Origin: Bacillota bacterium
Lineage (GTDB): Bacteria; Bacillota; Clostridia; Lachnospirales; Lachnospiraceae
DNA length: 64,000 nucleotides
NCBI GenBank assembly: GCA_023423045.1
Contig: JAFAGA010000024.1
Span: 86,092 to 150,091 of the forward strand
Direction: 5' to 3'
The notes under the pieces are model-generated. The model did no database searches and had not been told where the DNA came from. It worked only from the letters and a program-made list of their open reading frames with translations. Below, in pieces: positions 43,384 to 51,688 of the stretch; the first letter of the stretch is position 1; every line of letters begins with the position of its first letter. Position numbers and translations under genes: made by a program.

Positions 43384-45873
43384 ATGAGTAAAAAAGTATT
43401 GATTGTAGGCGGTGTGGCTGGCGGAGCATCTGCGGCAGCCAGGTTGAGAAGGTTGGATGAGACAGCCCAGATCATCATGTTTGAACGGGATGAATATATC
43501 TCCTTTGCGAATTGCGGCCTGCCCTATTATATCGGTGAGAGCATTAAGGAAAGGGAAAAGCTCCTGGTTCAGACACCGGAAGCCATGAAGGCGAGATTCA
43601 ATATTGATGTGCGAAACAACAGTGAGGTAACGGGGATCAACCCGGCAAATAAGACGGTTACGGTCAATTCCAAGGCAAGGGGAAGCTATGAAGAAGCCTA
43701 TGATTATCTCATACTCTCTCCCGGAGCAAGAGCATTGAGACCGAACATTCCAGGGATTGAGAGCGACAGGATCTTTACTCTGAGAAATATCCCGGATACA
43801 GATAAAATGAAAGCCTATGTGGATAAAAAAGGAGTGGAGAGCGCCATAGTAATCGGCGGCGGTTTTGTGGGTGTAGAGATGGCGGAAAACCTGAGAGAGC
43901 GCGGGCTTGGGGTAGCACTGGTTGAAGCGGCACCCCATATTCTTGCCCCCTTTGATTCGGATATGGTGGTCCTTCCTGAGAAGGAGCTGGTGGAGAACGG
44001 AATTGGCCTTCATCTGAATGACGGTGTGAAGAGCTTTCGTGAAATCGGTAACCAGGTGGAGGTTACCTTGAACAGCGGCACTGCCTTAAGTGCGGATATG
44101 ATCGTACTGGCCATCGGTGTTGCCCCGGATACGGCATTTCTTAAGGACAGCGGAATCGAGCTCGGGCCCAGGGGACATATTCTTGTCAATGACCGGATGC
44201 AGACCAATGTAGACGGCATCTATGCGGTAGGAGATGCCATCGAGGTGGTGGACTATGTGACCAAGGCAAAGACTGCGATACCGCTTGCAGGGCCTGCCAA
44301 TAAGCAGGGCAGAATAGCGGCAGATAATGTGGCAGGGTTGAAATCCTCCTTCAAGGGCTCCCAGGGCACCTCCATCCTTAAGGTCTTCGGGCTGACGGCA
44401 GCCAGTACCGGTTCAAATGAAAGAACACTTCAAAGATTAAATATAGACTATAAAGCAATTACCATACACCCGGTATCCCATGCCTCCTATTATCCCGGAG
44501 CCATGCCCATGACCCTGAAGCTGATCTTCCATGAGGACGGAAGAGTTCTTGGAGCTCAGGGGGTGGGCTATGATGGTGTGGATAAACGAATTGACGTCAT
44601 TGCGACGGTTATCCGCCTGAACGGTACCGTCCAGGATCTGACAGAGTTGGAGCTGTCCTATGCACCTCCCTTCTCCTCAGCAAAGGATCCGGTGAACATG
44701 GCAGGCTTTGTTGCCCAGAATATACTGGAGGGCAGAAGCCATACGGCGACCTGGAGTGAGGTAAGAGAGCTGCCCGAGGAAGATTATATCCTGGTGGATG
44801 TCCGCAGCGAGGAAGAATACGGAAGCGGTCATGTGGAGGGTGCCATAAATATCCCGGTGGACAGCCTGAGAGAGCGTCTGTCTGAGCTGGATAAGGATAA
44901 AACAATTGTGGAATACTGCCAGGTAGGGCTTCGCGGCTATGTTGCGGACCGAATCTTAAGCCAGAACGGATACCGTGTTCTCAATGTTACCGGCGGATAC
45001 AGGACGGCAGCCGCACTTCGGTTTGATCCCGATAAAACAGAGGATGTGAGCAAGCCGTCCGCTGCGGCAGGAGTGAGGCATACGGTAATTGATCCGGATA
45101 CCCAGGCAGTAAAGGTGGAAACGGGTCAGAGTGCAGGCTTTGATAAAGTTCTGGATGCCTGCGGCTTATGCTGCCCGGGACCGTTGATGCAGGTAAAGGC
45201 TTCCCTGGCGGATATGGAAGAAGGGCAGATACTTAAGGTCAACGCCACGGATCCGGGTTTTTATGAGGATATCAAAGCCTGGTGCAAGCGTACCAACCAT
45301 GAGTTATTGGAGGTGACGAAGGCAGGAGGTAATATTACCGCATTGATCAGGAAATGCAGGCGGGATGAAACAGTGAACCAGCACAATCTGCTTTCAGAGG
45401 TCAAGGATAACAAGACCATGGTAGTCTTCAGCGGTGATCTGGATAAAGCCATTGCATCCTTTATCATTGCCAATGGTGCGGCGTCCATGGGGAAAAAGGT
45501 AACGATGTTCTTTACCTTCTGGGGACTTAACATTCTGCGCAAGCCGGAGAAGGCCAGAGTAAAGAAAGGCATGATGGATCGCATGTTCGGAGTAATGATG
45601 CCGCGGGGCAGCAGGAAGCTGAAGCTGTCCAAGATGAATATGATGGGCATGGGCGGCAAGATGATCCGCATGGTTATGAAGAATAAGAATATATCCTCCC
45701 TGGAGGAATTAATCCAATCGGCAATTGACAGCGGAATTGAGATTGTAGCCTGCCAGATGTCCATGGATGTCATGGGGCTCAAGAAGGAGGAATTGATCGA
45801 CGGAGTAAAAATCGGCGGTGTAGGTTATTATCTTGGGGAAGCGGAGGATTCAAACATTAACCTGTTTATCTGA
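43384..45873 (+). CDS. CoA-disulfide reductase / rhodanese / TusA / DsrE-like fusion
   Basis: An 829-residue four-module sulfur enzyme. Residues 1-450 are a CoA-disulfide reductase/NADH oxidase-type flavoprotein: FAD site VGGVAGGASAAARLRR, redox cysteine C44 in FANCGLPYYIG, NAD site IGGGFVGVEMAE and FAD loop GIYAVGDA. Residues 460-555 are rhodanese with catalytic CQVGLRG. Residues 580-650 are a TusA-like module with CGLCCPGPLM. Residues 670-829 are a DsrE/F-like domain with VACQMSMDVMG. The set suggests passing sulfane sulfur from low-molecular persulfides along successive cysteines, with the flavoprotein reducing CoA persulfide or disulfide. GGAGGG precedes the ATG. It is probably repressed by the ArsR protein encoded 50 bases upstream. 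Confidence 0.93.
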   Translation: MSKKVLIVGGVAGGASAAARLRRLDETAQIIMFERDEYISFANCGLPYYIGESIKEREKLLVQTPEAMKARFNIDVRNNSEVTGINPANKTVTVNSKARGSYEEAYDYLILSPGARALRPNIPGIESDRIFTLRNIPDTDKMKAYVDKKGVESAIVIGGGFVGVEMAENLRERGLGVALVEAAPHILAPFDSDMVVLPEKELVENGIGLHLNDGVKSFREIGNQVEVTLNSGTALSADMIVLAIGVAPDTAFLKDSGIELGPRGHILVNDRMQTNVDGIYAVGDAIEVVDYVTKAKTAIPLAGPANKQGRIAADNVAGLKSSFKGSQGTSILKVFGLTAASTGSNERTLQRLNIDYKAITIHPVSHASYYPGAMPMTLKLIFHEDGRVLGAQGVGYDGVDKRIDVIATVIRLNGTVQDLTELELSYAPPFSSAKDPVNMAGFVAQNILEGRSHTATWSEVRELPEEDYILVDVRSEEEYGSGHVEGAINIPVDSLRERLSELDKDKTIVEYCQVGLRGYVADRILSQNGYRVLNVTGGYRTAAALRFDPDKTEDVSKPSAAAGVRHTVIDPDTQAVKVETGQSAGFDKVLDACGLCCPGPLMQVKASLADMEEGQILKVNATDPGFYEDIKAWCKRTNHELLEVTKAGGNITALIRKCRRDETVNQHNLLSEVKDNKTMVVFSGDLDKAIASFIIANGAASMGKKVTMFFTFWGLNILRKPEKARVKKGMMDRMFGVMMPRGSRKLKLSKMNMMGMGGKMIRMVMKNKNISSLEELIQSAIDSGIEIVACQMSMDVMGLKKEELIDGVKIGGVGYYLGEAEDSNINLFI

Positions 45874-45929
45874 TCCGTGGGCCGGTAGACTATCAGGATT
45901 GGTGGAGCGGCGATCAAAACATAAGAAAG

Positions 45930-45985
45930 GAAGAATAAGAAGTTAAAGCATAAGAAGTAAAGCATAAGAAGTAAGCATAAGGATC
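45930..45985 (+). repeat. Three 14-bp tandem repeats
   Basis: ATAAGAAGTAAAGC-like units occur three times in a row between 45930 and 45985, downstream of the sulfur fusion gene. They are purine-rich and non-coding. Confidence 0.6.
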
Positions 45986-45994
45986 AGAACAGGG

Positions 45995-46026
45995 AGCGGC
46001 GTTCACTCACGAAGAGGTACGCCGCT
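45995..46026. terminator. Hairpin between convergent genes
   Basis: AGCGGCGT at 45995-46002 pairs with ACGCCGCT at 46019-46026. No T-run is evident on either strand, so it is a weak terminator call. Confidence 0.4.
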
Positions 46027-46044
46027 TCTGTCAGTATTACTTCC

Positions 46045-46890
46045 TTATTCTTTTACAACCGGGAACCATAGTTCATAGGTGTAATCCTCTTTTGGAAAAT
46101 CATAGTCAAAATATACTTCCACATCCGGAATAGAATTGTCCGCACGCCTGTATCCGGAAGAGGGAAACCACTCCTGCCATATCCGATTAACAAGGTCCAT
46201 GAGGGCTCCTTCCCCTTCAAATACTGCCCATGTGGCTTCCGGCACCGGAAGTTCATCTAGTCCAGGCACCTGGGAATTTGCAGTGGATACGGCGATGTAA
46301 TAGTCAAATTGATGTTCGCCATCAAAGTTTGCACATACCCCCAACAGCCCTTTTGGTTCACCGGTGGCCTGCCTGATGATTTTATCATAGGTTTCTTTAG
46401 GCAGGTCACGCCAAAACATAGGGATAAGATTCTCCTGGGCACTGTTATAAAACACTTTTTTCGCACCCATGATTTTGAATGCCGGTTTTTTCTCAATTCT
46501 GCATTTCATACGGTTCTCTCCTTTTAATGTGATTTGAAAGGAGATACGTGGATATGAGGAAATAAAGATGCCGCGGCTTCTTGCATATTGAGGAGATACC
46601 TTATGCTGATTTTGAAATGCTCTGTTAAATGCTGTCGGTGAAGAATATCCATACTTTATTGCAATGTCAATAATCTTTTCATTGCTGTTTTGCAATTCCA
46701 ATGCTGCAAGCGAAAGACGCCGGCGCCTGATGTATTCGCTTAATGGAACTCCCGTTATAACGAAGAACATATTCGATAAATCATTGCGGCTGCAGAACGC
46801 TAATTTCGCAGCATAATTAAAGTCGATCTCATCACTCAAATGTGCCTCAATATAGTCAAGTGCCCGGTTCAATCTTGTATTCCAATCCAT
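46045..46890 (-). CDS. AraC family regulator with GyrI-like effector-binding domain
   Basis: A 281-residue regulator. Residues 1-105 are the double helix-turn-helix of AraC proteins (NRALDYIEAHLSDEIDFNYAAKLA and IIDIAIKYGYSSPTAFNRAFQNQHKVSPQYAR). Residues 125-281 are a GyrI/SOUL-like ligand-binding domain (MKCRIEKKPAFKIMGAKK through YFDYDFPKEDYTYELWFPV). GGGAGGG is correctly spaced for the ATG at 46888-46890; the ATG at 46912 is not. Related proteins bind small hydrophobic or aromatic drugs. It is divergent from a WYL regulator; the target genes are not evident. Confidence 0.92.
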   Translation of the reverse strand: MDWNTRLNRALDYIEAHLSDEIDFNYAAKLAFCSRNDLSNMFFVITGVPLSEYIRRRRLSLAALELQNSNEKIIDIAIKYGYSSPTAFNRAFQNQHKVSPQYARSRGIFISSYPRISFQITLKGENRMKCRIEKKPAFKIMGAKKVFYNSAQENLIPMFWRDLPKETYDKIIRQATGEPKGLLGVCANFDGEHQFDYYIAVSTANSQVPGLDELPVPEATWAVFEGEGALMDLVNRIWQEWFPSSGYRRADNSIPDVEVYFDYDFPKEDYTYELWFPVVKE

Positions 46891-47133
46891 CCAGCTCCCT
46901 CCCTTCATTAACAATTATAAGAGGAGTTCAGAGCTATGTCCTCTCATATATCACACAAATGTGAGAGTTTACTCCTATAAAATAACGGAATTATCTCACC
47001 CATAAGTTTCTTTGATTCTACCAGAAAATTAGTGGATATTCAATCTTAGTTGAAGGGATGTCCACCGCATGCTATCTTTCAAACCATATCCGTGGTAAAA
47101 TGCTAACATAATATCTATGGGGGTAATAATTGT

Positions 47134-48042
47134 ATGAAAATAGATCGGCTGATCGCCATAACAATGTACTTGCTGAACCGAGAGACTGTAAGCGCATCCG
47201 CCCTTGCTGAGCGGTTTGAGGTTTCAAAGCGCACGATTCAAAGGGATATAGAAACGCTCAATCAAGCAGGAATTCCCATTGTTTCAACTTACGGCTCTGA
47301 CGGAGGTTACGAAATAATGGACGGCTTCAAGCTCACCAAGCAAATTGCCGGAGTGGATGATTATCTGAATATCATCATTGCTCTTAAAGGATTGAGTTCG
47401 GCGTATGATAACGAAAAGATTAATCAAACCCTGGAGAAAGCCCTTACGGCCATGCAGGGCGGTGAGCAGCGGATATTTATTGACTTTACCGTTGCACGGG
47501 AAAGAGCAGGGGTAAACGAGTACCTCAAGACGATTGAAAAGGCAATCTACGATCAGGCACCCTTACTTATGGAATATACCAATGCTGAAAATATACGGTC
47601 AGAGCGGATTATTGAACCATTAGCGCTTTCTTACCAATGGTATGCGTGGTATGTGTTCGCGTATTGTCCGGTCCGGCAGGATTATAGATTATTTAAGCTG
47701 TCGAGAATATCCGGTTGCCGGCCTGCCGGCGGTTCATTTTCAAAAAAACATAATCAGGTAGAGACATTGATGAAAAGTACCTTGGAGCAGGATAAAAGGA
47801 AATATTACAATATTAAATTACACTGTAAAAAAGAAATCCGCCGGCAGGCAGTGGAATATTTAAGTTCTGATATTATTGAGGAATATGACAACGGTGATTT
47901 TTTGCTCCAGCTTCATGTGCCGTTTGAACGTATGTGGTTTTCGCTGTTGTTAGGCTTTGGAAATCAGATCGAGGTGGTTGAGCCCCAGGAATTGAAAACA
48001 ATGCTCAGGCAAAAGGCACAGGAAGTTTTAGAGATCTATTGA
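47134..48042 (+). CDS. YafY-type HTH/WYL-domain transcriptional regulator
   Basis: A 302-residue regulator with an N-terminal helix-turn-helix (residues 1-60: VSASALAERFEVSKRTIQRDIETL) and a central WYL domain (about 135-205) in which the WYAWYVFAYCP and RLFKLSRI segments stand for the ligand-binding and DNA-backbone-contact residues, followed by the WCX C-terminal part. WYL proteins often sense nucleic acids or nucleotides and control stress or defence genes; here no defence genes are near. A GGGGGT site precedes the ATG. The downstream DUF3795-GNAT gene begins 60 bases later and may be its target. Confidence 0.92.
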   Translation: MKIDRLIAITMYLLNRETVSASALAERFEVSKRTIQRDIETLNQAGIPIVSTYGSDGGYEIMDGFKLTKQIAGVDDYLNIIIALKGLSSAYDNEKINQTLEKALTAMQGGEQRIFIDFTVARERAGVNEYLKTIEKAIYDQAPLLMEYTNAENIRSERIIEPLALSYQWYAWYVFAYCPVRQDYRLFKLSRISGCRPAGGSFSKKHNQVETLMKSTLEQDKRKYYNIKLHCKKEIRRQAVEYLSSDIIEEYDNGDFLLQLHVPFERMWFSLLLGFGNQIEVVEPQELKTMLRQKAQEVLEIY

Positions 48043-48103
48043 ATGGTGACATACTGATGTCGCCATTGCTGTGTTATCCTTTTTATGAAAGGGGATGACA
48101 ATT

Positions 48104-49030
48104 ATGAAATTTTATACGGAAAAAGATTTGGCATTATGCGGATTGGCTTGTGTTTTGTGCAGCAGCGAGGATTGCCCCGGCTGTAAAGCACGCGGATGTA
48201 AAGAAGAAAGTGATTGCTCCGTCTATCGATGTACTACGACAAGAGGGCTGGACGGTTGTTATCAATGCAGTGATTTTCCCTGTGACGAGAGGATGCTGCA
48301 AGGATTAAGAAACAGGGCGTTTAACCGATACGCAAAGCAATATGGGAAGGAAGCATTGCTCAATCGGCTGGAAATCAATAATCGCAACGGGATTATATAT
48401 CACAAGCCGGATGGATTAAAAGGTGATTACGACTTACCTGAAACCGAAGAAGAGATTCTACGTCTAATTCATTTCGGCACTCACGACCCTTATGATAAAT
48501 GCCCTATATTGGAAACGGAGCTTTTCACTTTTCAGCTTGTGCAGATGGAGGATGCGGAAGATTTATTTGAATGTTATTCGGACCTGCGAAGGACGGAGAT
48601 TTTTACCGCAGACAAATACATACGTGATTTCCGATATCAAAAGCTTGAAGATATGAAGGAATGCATTCGCTTTTGGCTTGAGGAATACCACAATCGGGTA
48701 TACATCAGGTTTTCTATTCTTTGTAAGAAAACAAATCGCGCGATTGGGACAATTGAAATGTTCAATGCATCGGGGCATCTTGCCGGCAGTGATACTTTGG
48801 GAATCCTTCGCCTTGACCTTGCTCCGCAGTATGAAAAACAGACATACATTGAAAAAATACTGGAACTTGGTATTTCTTCATTTTATGGACTTTGGAGTGT
48901 AAAGCATATTGTTATATTGGCGATCCCTTCAGCGAAGGAACGTATCTCCGCACTGGAGGAATTGGATTTTGAGCCTTTTCGTTGGCCAAATGCCGAGCGG
49001 GAACATTATTGGATACATAATAAGGGATAA
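48104..49030 (+). CDS. DUF3795-GNAT acetyltransferase fusion
   Basis: A 308-residue protein. Residues 1-95 form a cysteine-rich domain of the DUF3795 type, with CGLACVLCSSEDCPGCKARGC and GCYQCSDFPC giving about a dozen cysteines that probably bind zinc. Residues 140-308 are a GNAT-like N-acyltransferase of the RimJ/RimL kind (FQLVQMEDAEDLFECYSDLR, AIGTIEMFN, LGILRLDLAPQY, GISSFYGLWSVKHIV). The acetyl-CoA pyrophosphate loop is not canonical. AAAGGGG is spaced for the ATG at 48104 rather than that at 48095. The substrate is unknown. The pairing of the two domains in one chain is uncommon enough to note. Confidence 0.85.
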   Translation: MKFYTEKDLALCGLACVLCSSEDCPGCKARGCKEESDCSVYRCTTTRGLDGCYQCSDFPCDERMLQGLRNRAFNRYAKQYGKEALLNRLEINNRNGIIYHKPDGLKGDYDLPETEEEILRLIHFGTHDPYDKCPILETELFTFQLVQMEDAEDLFECYSDLRRTEIFTADKYIRDFRYQKLEDMKECIRFWLEEYHNRVYIRFSILCKKTNRAIGTIEMFNASGHLAGSDTLGILRLDLAPQYEKQTYIEKILELGISSFYGLWSVKHIVILAIPSAKERISALEELDFEPFRWPNAEREHYWIHNKG

Positions 49031-49489
49031 AGCCGTATGGATGCTGAACGTTATCTGCTATTGCACTGCTTGACTGCTTTTAATACAGGCATTGACATAT
49101 AGGCATGGGAGATGATTTTTTAGAAAAGTAATAAAAGTAAAAGCAATATCTTTAAATAGAGTATCTTCAAATGATAACTTTATTTTCAAATAATATCCTT
49201 CAATAAAATTTTATGATAGTGTCCCTTGAGGATTTTCTATATGATAATTATATCTGTATGGAGTTCAGCTAATTGGCAGTGCAGCGCATACAGACATAAT
49301 TGATATACAGGAGAACTTCAGGGGATATTATTTATGCGCCAAGAAAGAAGTTATGGTTCGGATACTTCTGTCATCGGCATAGATTATAGGGACAGGTATT
49401 AATAAGCCGTTACATGGCCGCTATCCGGTCATGTTGGAGCAGGGCAAAAATCTATATTTTTATTTTTGCCTAGTGGAAAGTATAGGGGG
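49031..49489. other. Spacer without recognised gene
   Basis: No confident gene. A 22-codon frame from 49334 to 49402 has AGGGGA about nine bases upstream of its ATG, but I have no other support for it. The remainder is AT-rich without strong dyads. Confidence 0.5.
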
Positions 49490-49685
49490 ATATGATATAA
49501 TGAAAGCGGAATGAGGAAATGGAAGCTTGCCTGCGATTTTCGATTGGAGCAACAAGATCATGAACGCGGTGTATGTTCATGATGTAATGAAAGTGTAGTG
49601 AGTGCTGCAAGCCTGCTCGTGAGTACGTGATTGGAGCAACAAGGTTACGAAACACGGTCTTTGTTATGATCAAATAAACTGGAAG
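49490..49685 (+). repeat. Dispersed 88-bp repeat, locus D (two units)
   Basis: The boundary box occurs at 49490 (TATGATATAATGAAAGCGG), 49577 (TCATGATGTAATGAAAG) and, decayed, near 49674 (TTATGATCAAATAAA). The first unit is 87 bp and matches locus C in the GATTGGAGCAACAAGATCATG interior; the second is about 97 bp and more diverged. The element ends about 30 bases before the coiled-coil protein gene of the FtsEX operon. Confidence 0.75.
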
Positions 49686-49712
49686 CAACATGAATATTCA
49701 GGAGAAGAAGCG

Positions 49713-50843
49713 ATGCTTAATCATAGAAAGTTTAAATTGAAGAGAATAACTGCAATTCTGATGATGCTGGTACTGGCTTTTATTCCGATTCGCGCCTCCG
49801 GTGAGGTGGCACCGATTGAGGAAGCCCAGGAGGAGATTGAGAACATTTCTCAGGAGGAGATGGAGGTTCTGGAGAAGCTCTTTATGATCTCCAAGGAAAT
49901 GGATGCCATCCGGCAGGAGGAAGACAGGATAAAGGAAGAGATTGCCGGGATTATGGAGCAGATTGCAAGCCTGGAGGAAACCATCCGGAAGATGCAGTCG
50001 GATTATGATGTGAAGCTTGGGGTGTTGGAGCAGGTGCTGATCTATTATCAGCGGGGAGGTCCGGCAACCTATCTTGAAATATTGCTGAATGCGGAGAGCT
50101 TTACTCAATTTCTTAAAAGTCTGAACGTTCTTAAGGATATCTCCCATAATGTGGGCGAATTACTGACCTCTCTTGAGGAGGGAAGAATTGCGTTACAGGA
50201 AGAGAAACGGCAGATGGATGAGAAAATGGCGATGCTCCGGGAGAAGCAGGAGGAGCTGGAGCGAAAGTGGATGGAGCGGGAGCAGGCAAAGATAAAGCAG
50301 GAGGATTATCTGTCCGGACTGAAAGAGAAGCGGGTGTATTATGAGGAACAGCTTCAACGGCTGGAACTGTTATGGGAGAACTGCAAGGAGCTGTTTCAGA
50401 ATATTGTTGCCGAAACAACCAGAATCATAGGAGAAGGCTATTTTACCGCCGAGGACCTGAATCTTGGTATGGGGCTGTTTGCATTGCCCGGTTCAATCCG
50501 GGAAGATACCTTTAATCGGGTGTTAAATGATAATTCGGATATGACGGAGACCTATTTCTATTTTCATGATGGTGAGGTTACGATTGAGGTACCGGAGCTG
50601 CAATTGGTATTGCAGGGCAATTTCTTCATAGCCGGAGAGTACGCGATACAGTACGAGGTGACTTCCGGAACCTTTTATGAATTGCCCCTGGATGAGGTAT
50701 CCATTGCAAGACTGTTTGAAAAGGGGTCGTTAGTCATGGATTTTAATGCGATTGCCGGTGATATGGGGACGATTGATTTTGCCCTTCAGGAGGTAGAAAG
50801 CAGGGAGGGAAGCCTGGCATTTATTATTAAGTTGAAGTGGTAG
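49713..50843 (+). CDS. Secreted PcsB/EnvC-like coiled-coil protein without hydrolase domain
   Basis: A 376-residue exported protein with signal peptide (residues 1-30, LMMLVLAFIPIRASG). Residues 38-235 form a long coiled coil of the PcsB/EnvC N-terminal type; the middle YYQRGGPATYLEILLNAESFTQFLKSLNVLKDIS segment is the hallmark found between the two coil arms in peptidoglycan hydrolase partners of FtsEX. Residues 240-376 are beta-rich (YFYFHDGEVTIEVPELQLVLQG) and match no CHAP, NlpC/P60 or LytM hydrolase that I know. FtsE and FtsX genes follow. By analogy it should bind the FtsX outer loop and regulate wall cleavage, acting as an adaptor rather than an enzyme. AGGAGAAG precedes the ATG. Confidence 0.8.
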   Translation: MLNHRKFKLKRITAILMMLVLAFIPIRASGEVAPIEEAQEEIENISQEEMEVLEKLFMISKEMDAIRQEEDRIKEEIAGIMEQIASLEETIRKMQSDYDVKLGVLEQVLIYYQRGGPATYLEILLNAESFTQFLKSLNVLKDISHNVGELLTSLEEGRIALQEEKRQMDEKMAMLREKQEELERKWMEREQAKIKQEDYLSGLKEKRVYYEEQLQRLELLWENCKELFQNIVAETTRIIGEGYFTAEDLNLGMGLFALPGSIREDTFNRVLNDNSDMTETYFYFHDGEVTIEVPELQLVLQGNFFIAGEYAIQYEVTSGTFYELPLDEVSIARLFEKGSLVMDFNAIAGDMGTIDFALQEVESREGSLAFIIKLKW

Positions 50844-50964
50844 GAACGGGAAGCTTGGGAGATATGGGAGCGCCCATTGCGATACGGCTGCCTGCAGTAT
50901 CCAGGTAATGACTTGCATATACGGAGCTTGTGCAGGATTAAAAGCAGCAGGATTGGAGGTAAAC

Positions 50965-51642
50965 ATGATAGAGGCACGAAATGTATCATTAGTCTATCCA
51001 GATGGTACCAGAGCATTGAATAATATCAATTTGAAGATAGAGCCGGGAGAGCTGGTATTTGTCACAGGGCCCAGCGGCTCCGGGAAGACCAGCTTGTTAA
51101 AGCTTCTGATCGGCATGGAGCATTCCAGCCAGGGAGAGTTAAAGGTTTTGAAGCAGGAGATGACGAGGGGAAAGGAAGCCAGGATTCGCAGGCTGCGTAA
51201 AATGATGGGGCCGGTGTTTCAGGAGTTTAAGCTGATTGAAGGAAGGACAGCCCTGGAGAATGTCATGATGGGAATGCGTTTTCTGGGGATCTCTCCGCGC
51301 AAGGTCAAAGAAGAGGCAAAGAATGCTCTAATAAGGGTTGGACTGGAGAATAAGATACATAACCAGGTGGAAAATCTGTCCTGGGGCCAGGCGCAGCGGG
51401 TTGCCATAGCCCGGGCAGTTGCAAGAAAGCCGGCGCTGATTCTGGCCGATGAGCCTACGGGTAATCTGGATCATGAAAATGCAGTCAATATATTGGAGCT
51501 GTTAACAGCCTTTAAGGATAGCCGTACTACGGTAATTATCACAACTCATGCGACACATCTGATTGAGGATTATAAGGATGCAACCTTTGTATCCGTCGAT
51601 AATGGAGAGATAGAAGTTCGGAAGGGAAAGCAGGAGGAGTAG
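50965..51642 (+). CDS. ftsE: Cell division ATP-binding protein FtsE
   Basis: A 225-residue ABC ATPase. Walker A is GPSGSGKTS, the Q-loop FQEFKLI, Walker B LILADEPTGNLD and the H-loop ITTHAT. The start MIEARNVSLVYPDGTRALNNI and the DFKL-like Q-loop mark it as FtsE. The signature motif reads LSWGQAQRVAIARA instead of LSGGQ/E, an oddity that is directly visible in the codons TCC TGG GGC CAG. GGAGGTAAAC is placed for the ATG at 50965. It works with FtsX to transmit ATP-driven conformational change across the membrane to a wall-hydrolase partner, here presumably the upstream coiled-coil protein. Confidence 0.92.
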   Translation: MIEARNVSLVYPDGTRALNNINLKIEPGELVFVTGPSGSGKTSLLKLLIGMEHSSQGELKVLKQEMTRGKEARIRRLRKMMGPVFQEFKLIEGRTALENVMMGMRFLGISPRKVKEEAKNALIRVGLENKIHNQVENLSWGQAQRVAIARAVARKPALILADEPTGNLDHENAVNILELLTAFKDSRTTVIITTHATHLIEDYKDATFVSVDNGEIEVRKGKQEE

Positions 51643-51688
51643 CCATGCAGTATGGTATTGATACGCCGCGGGCACTATGGAGGTAACG

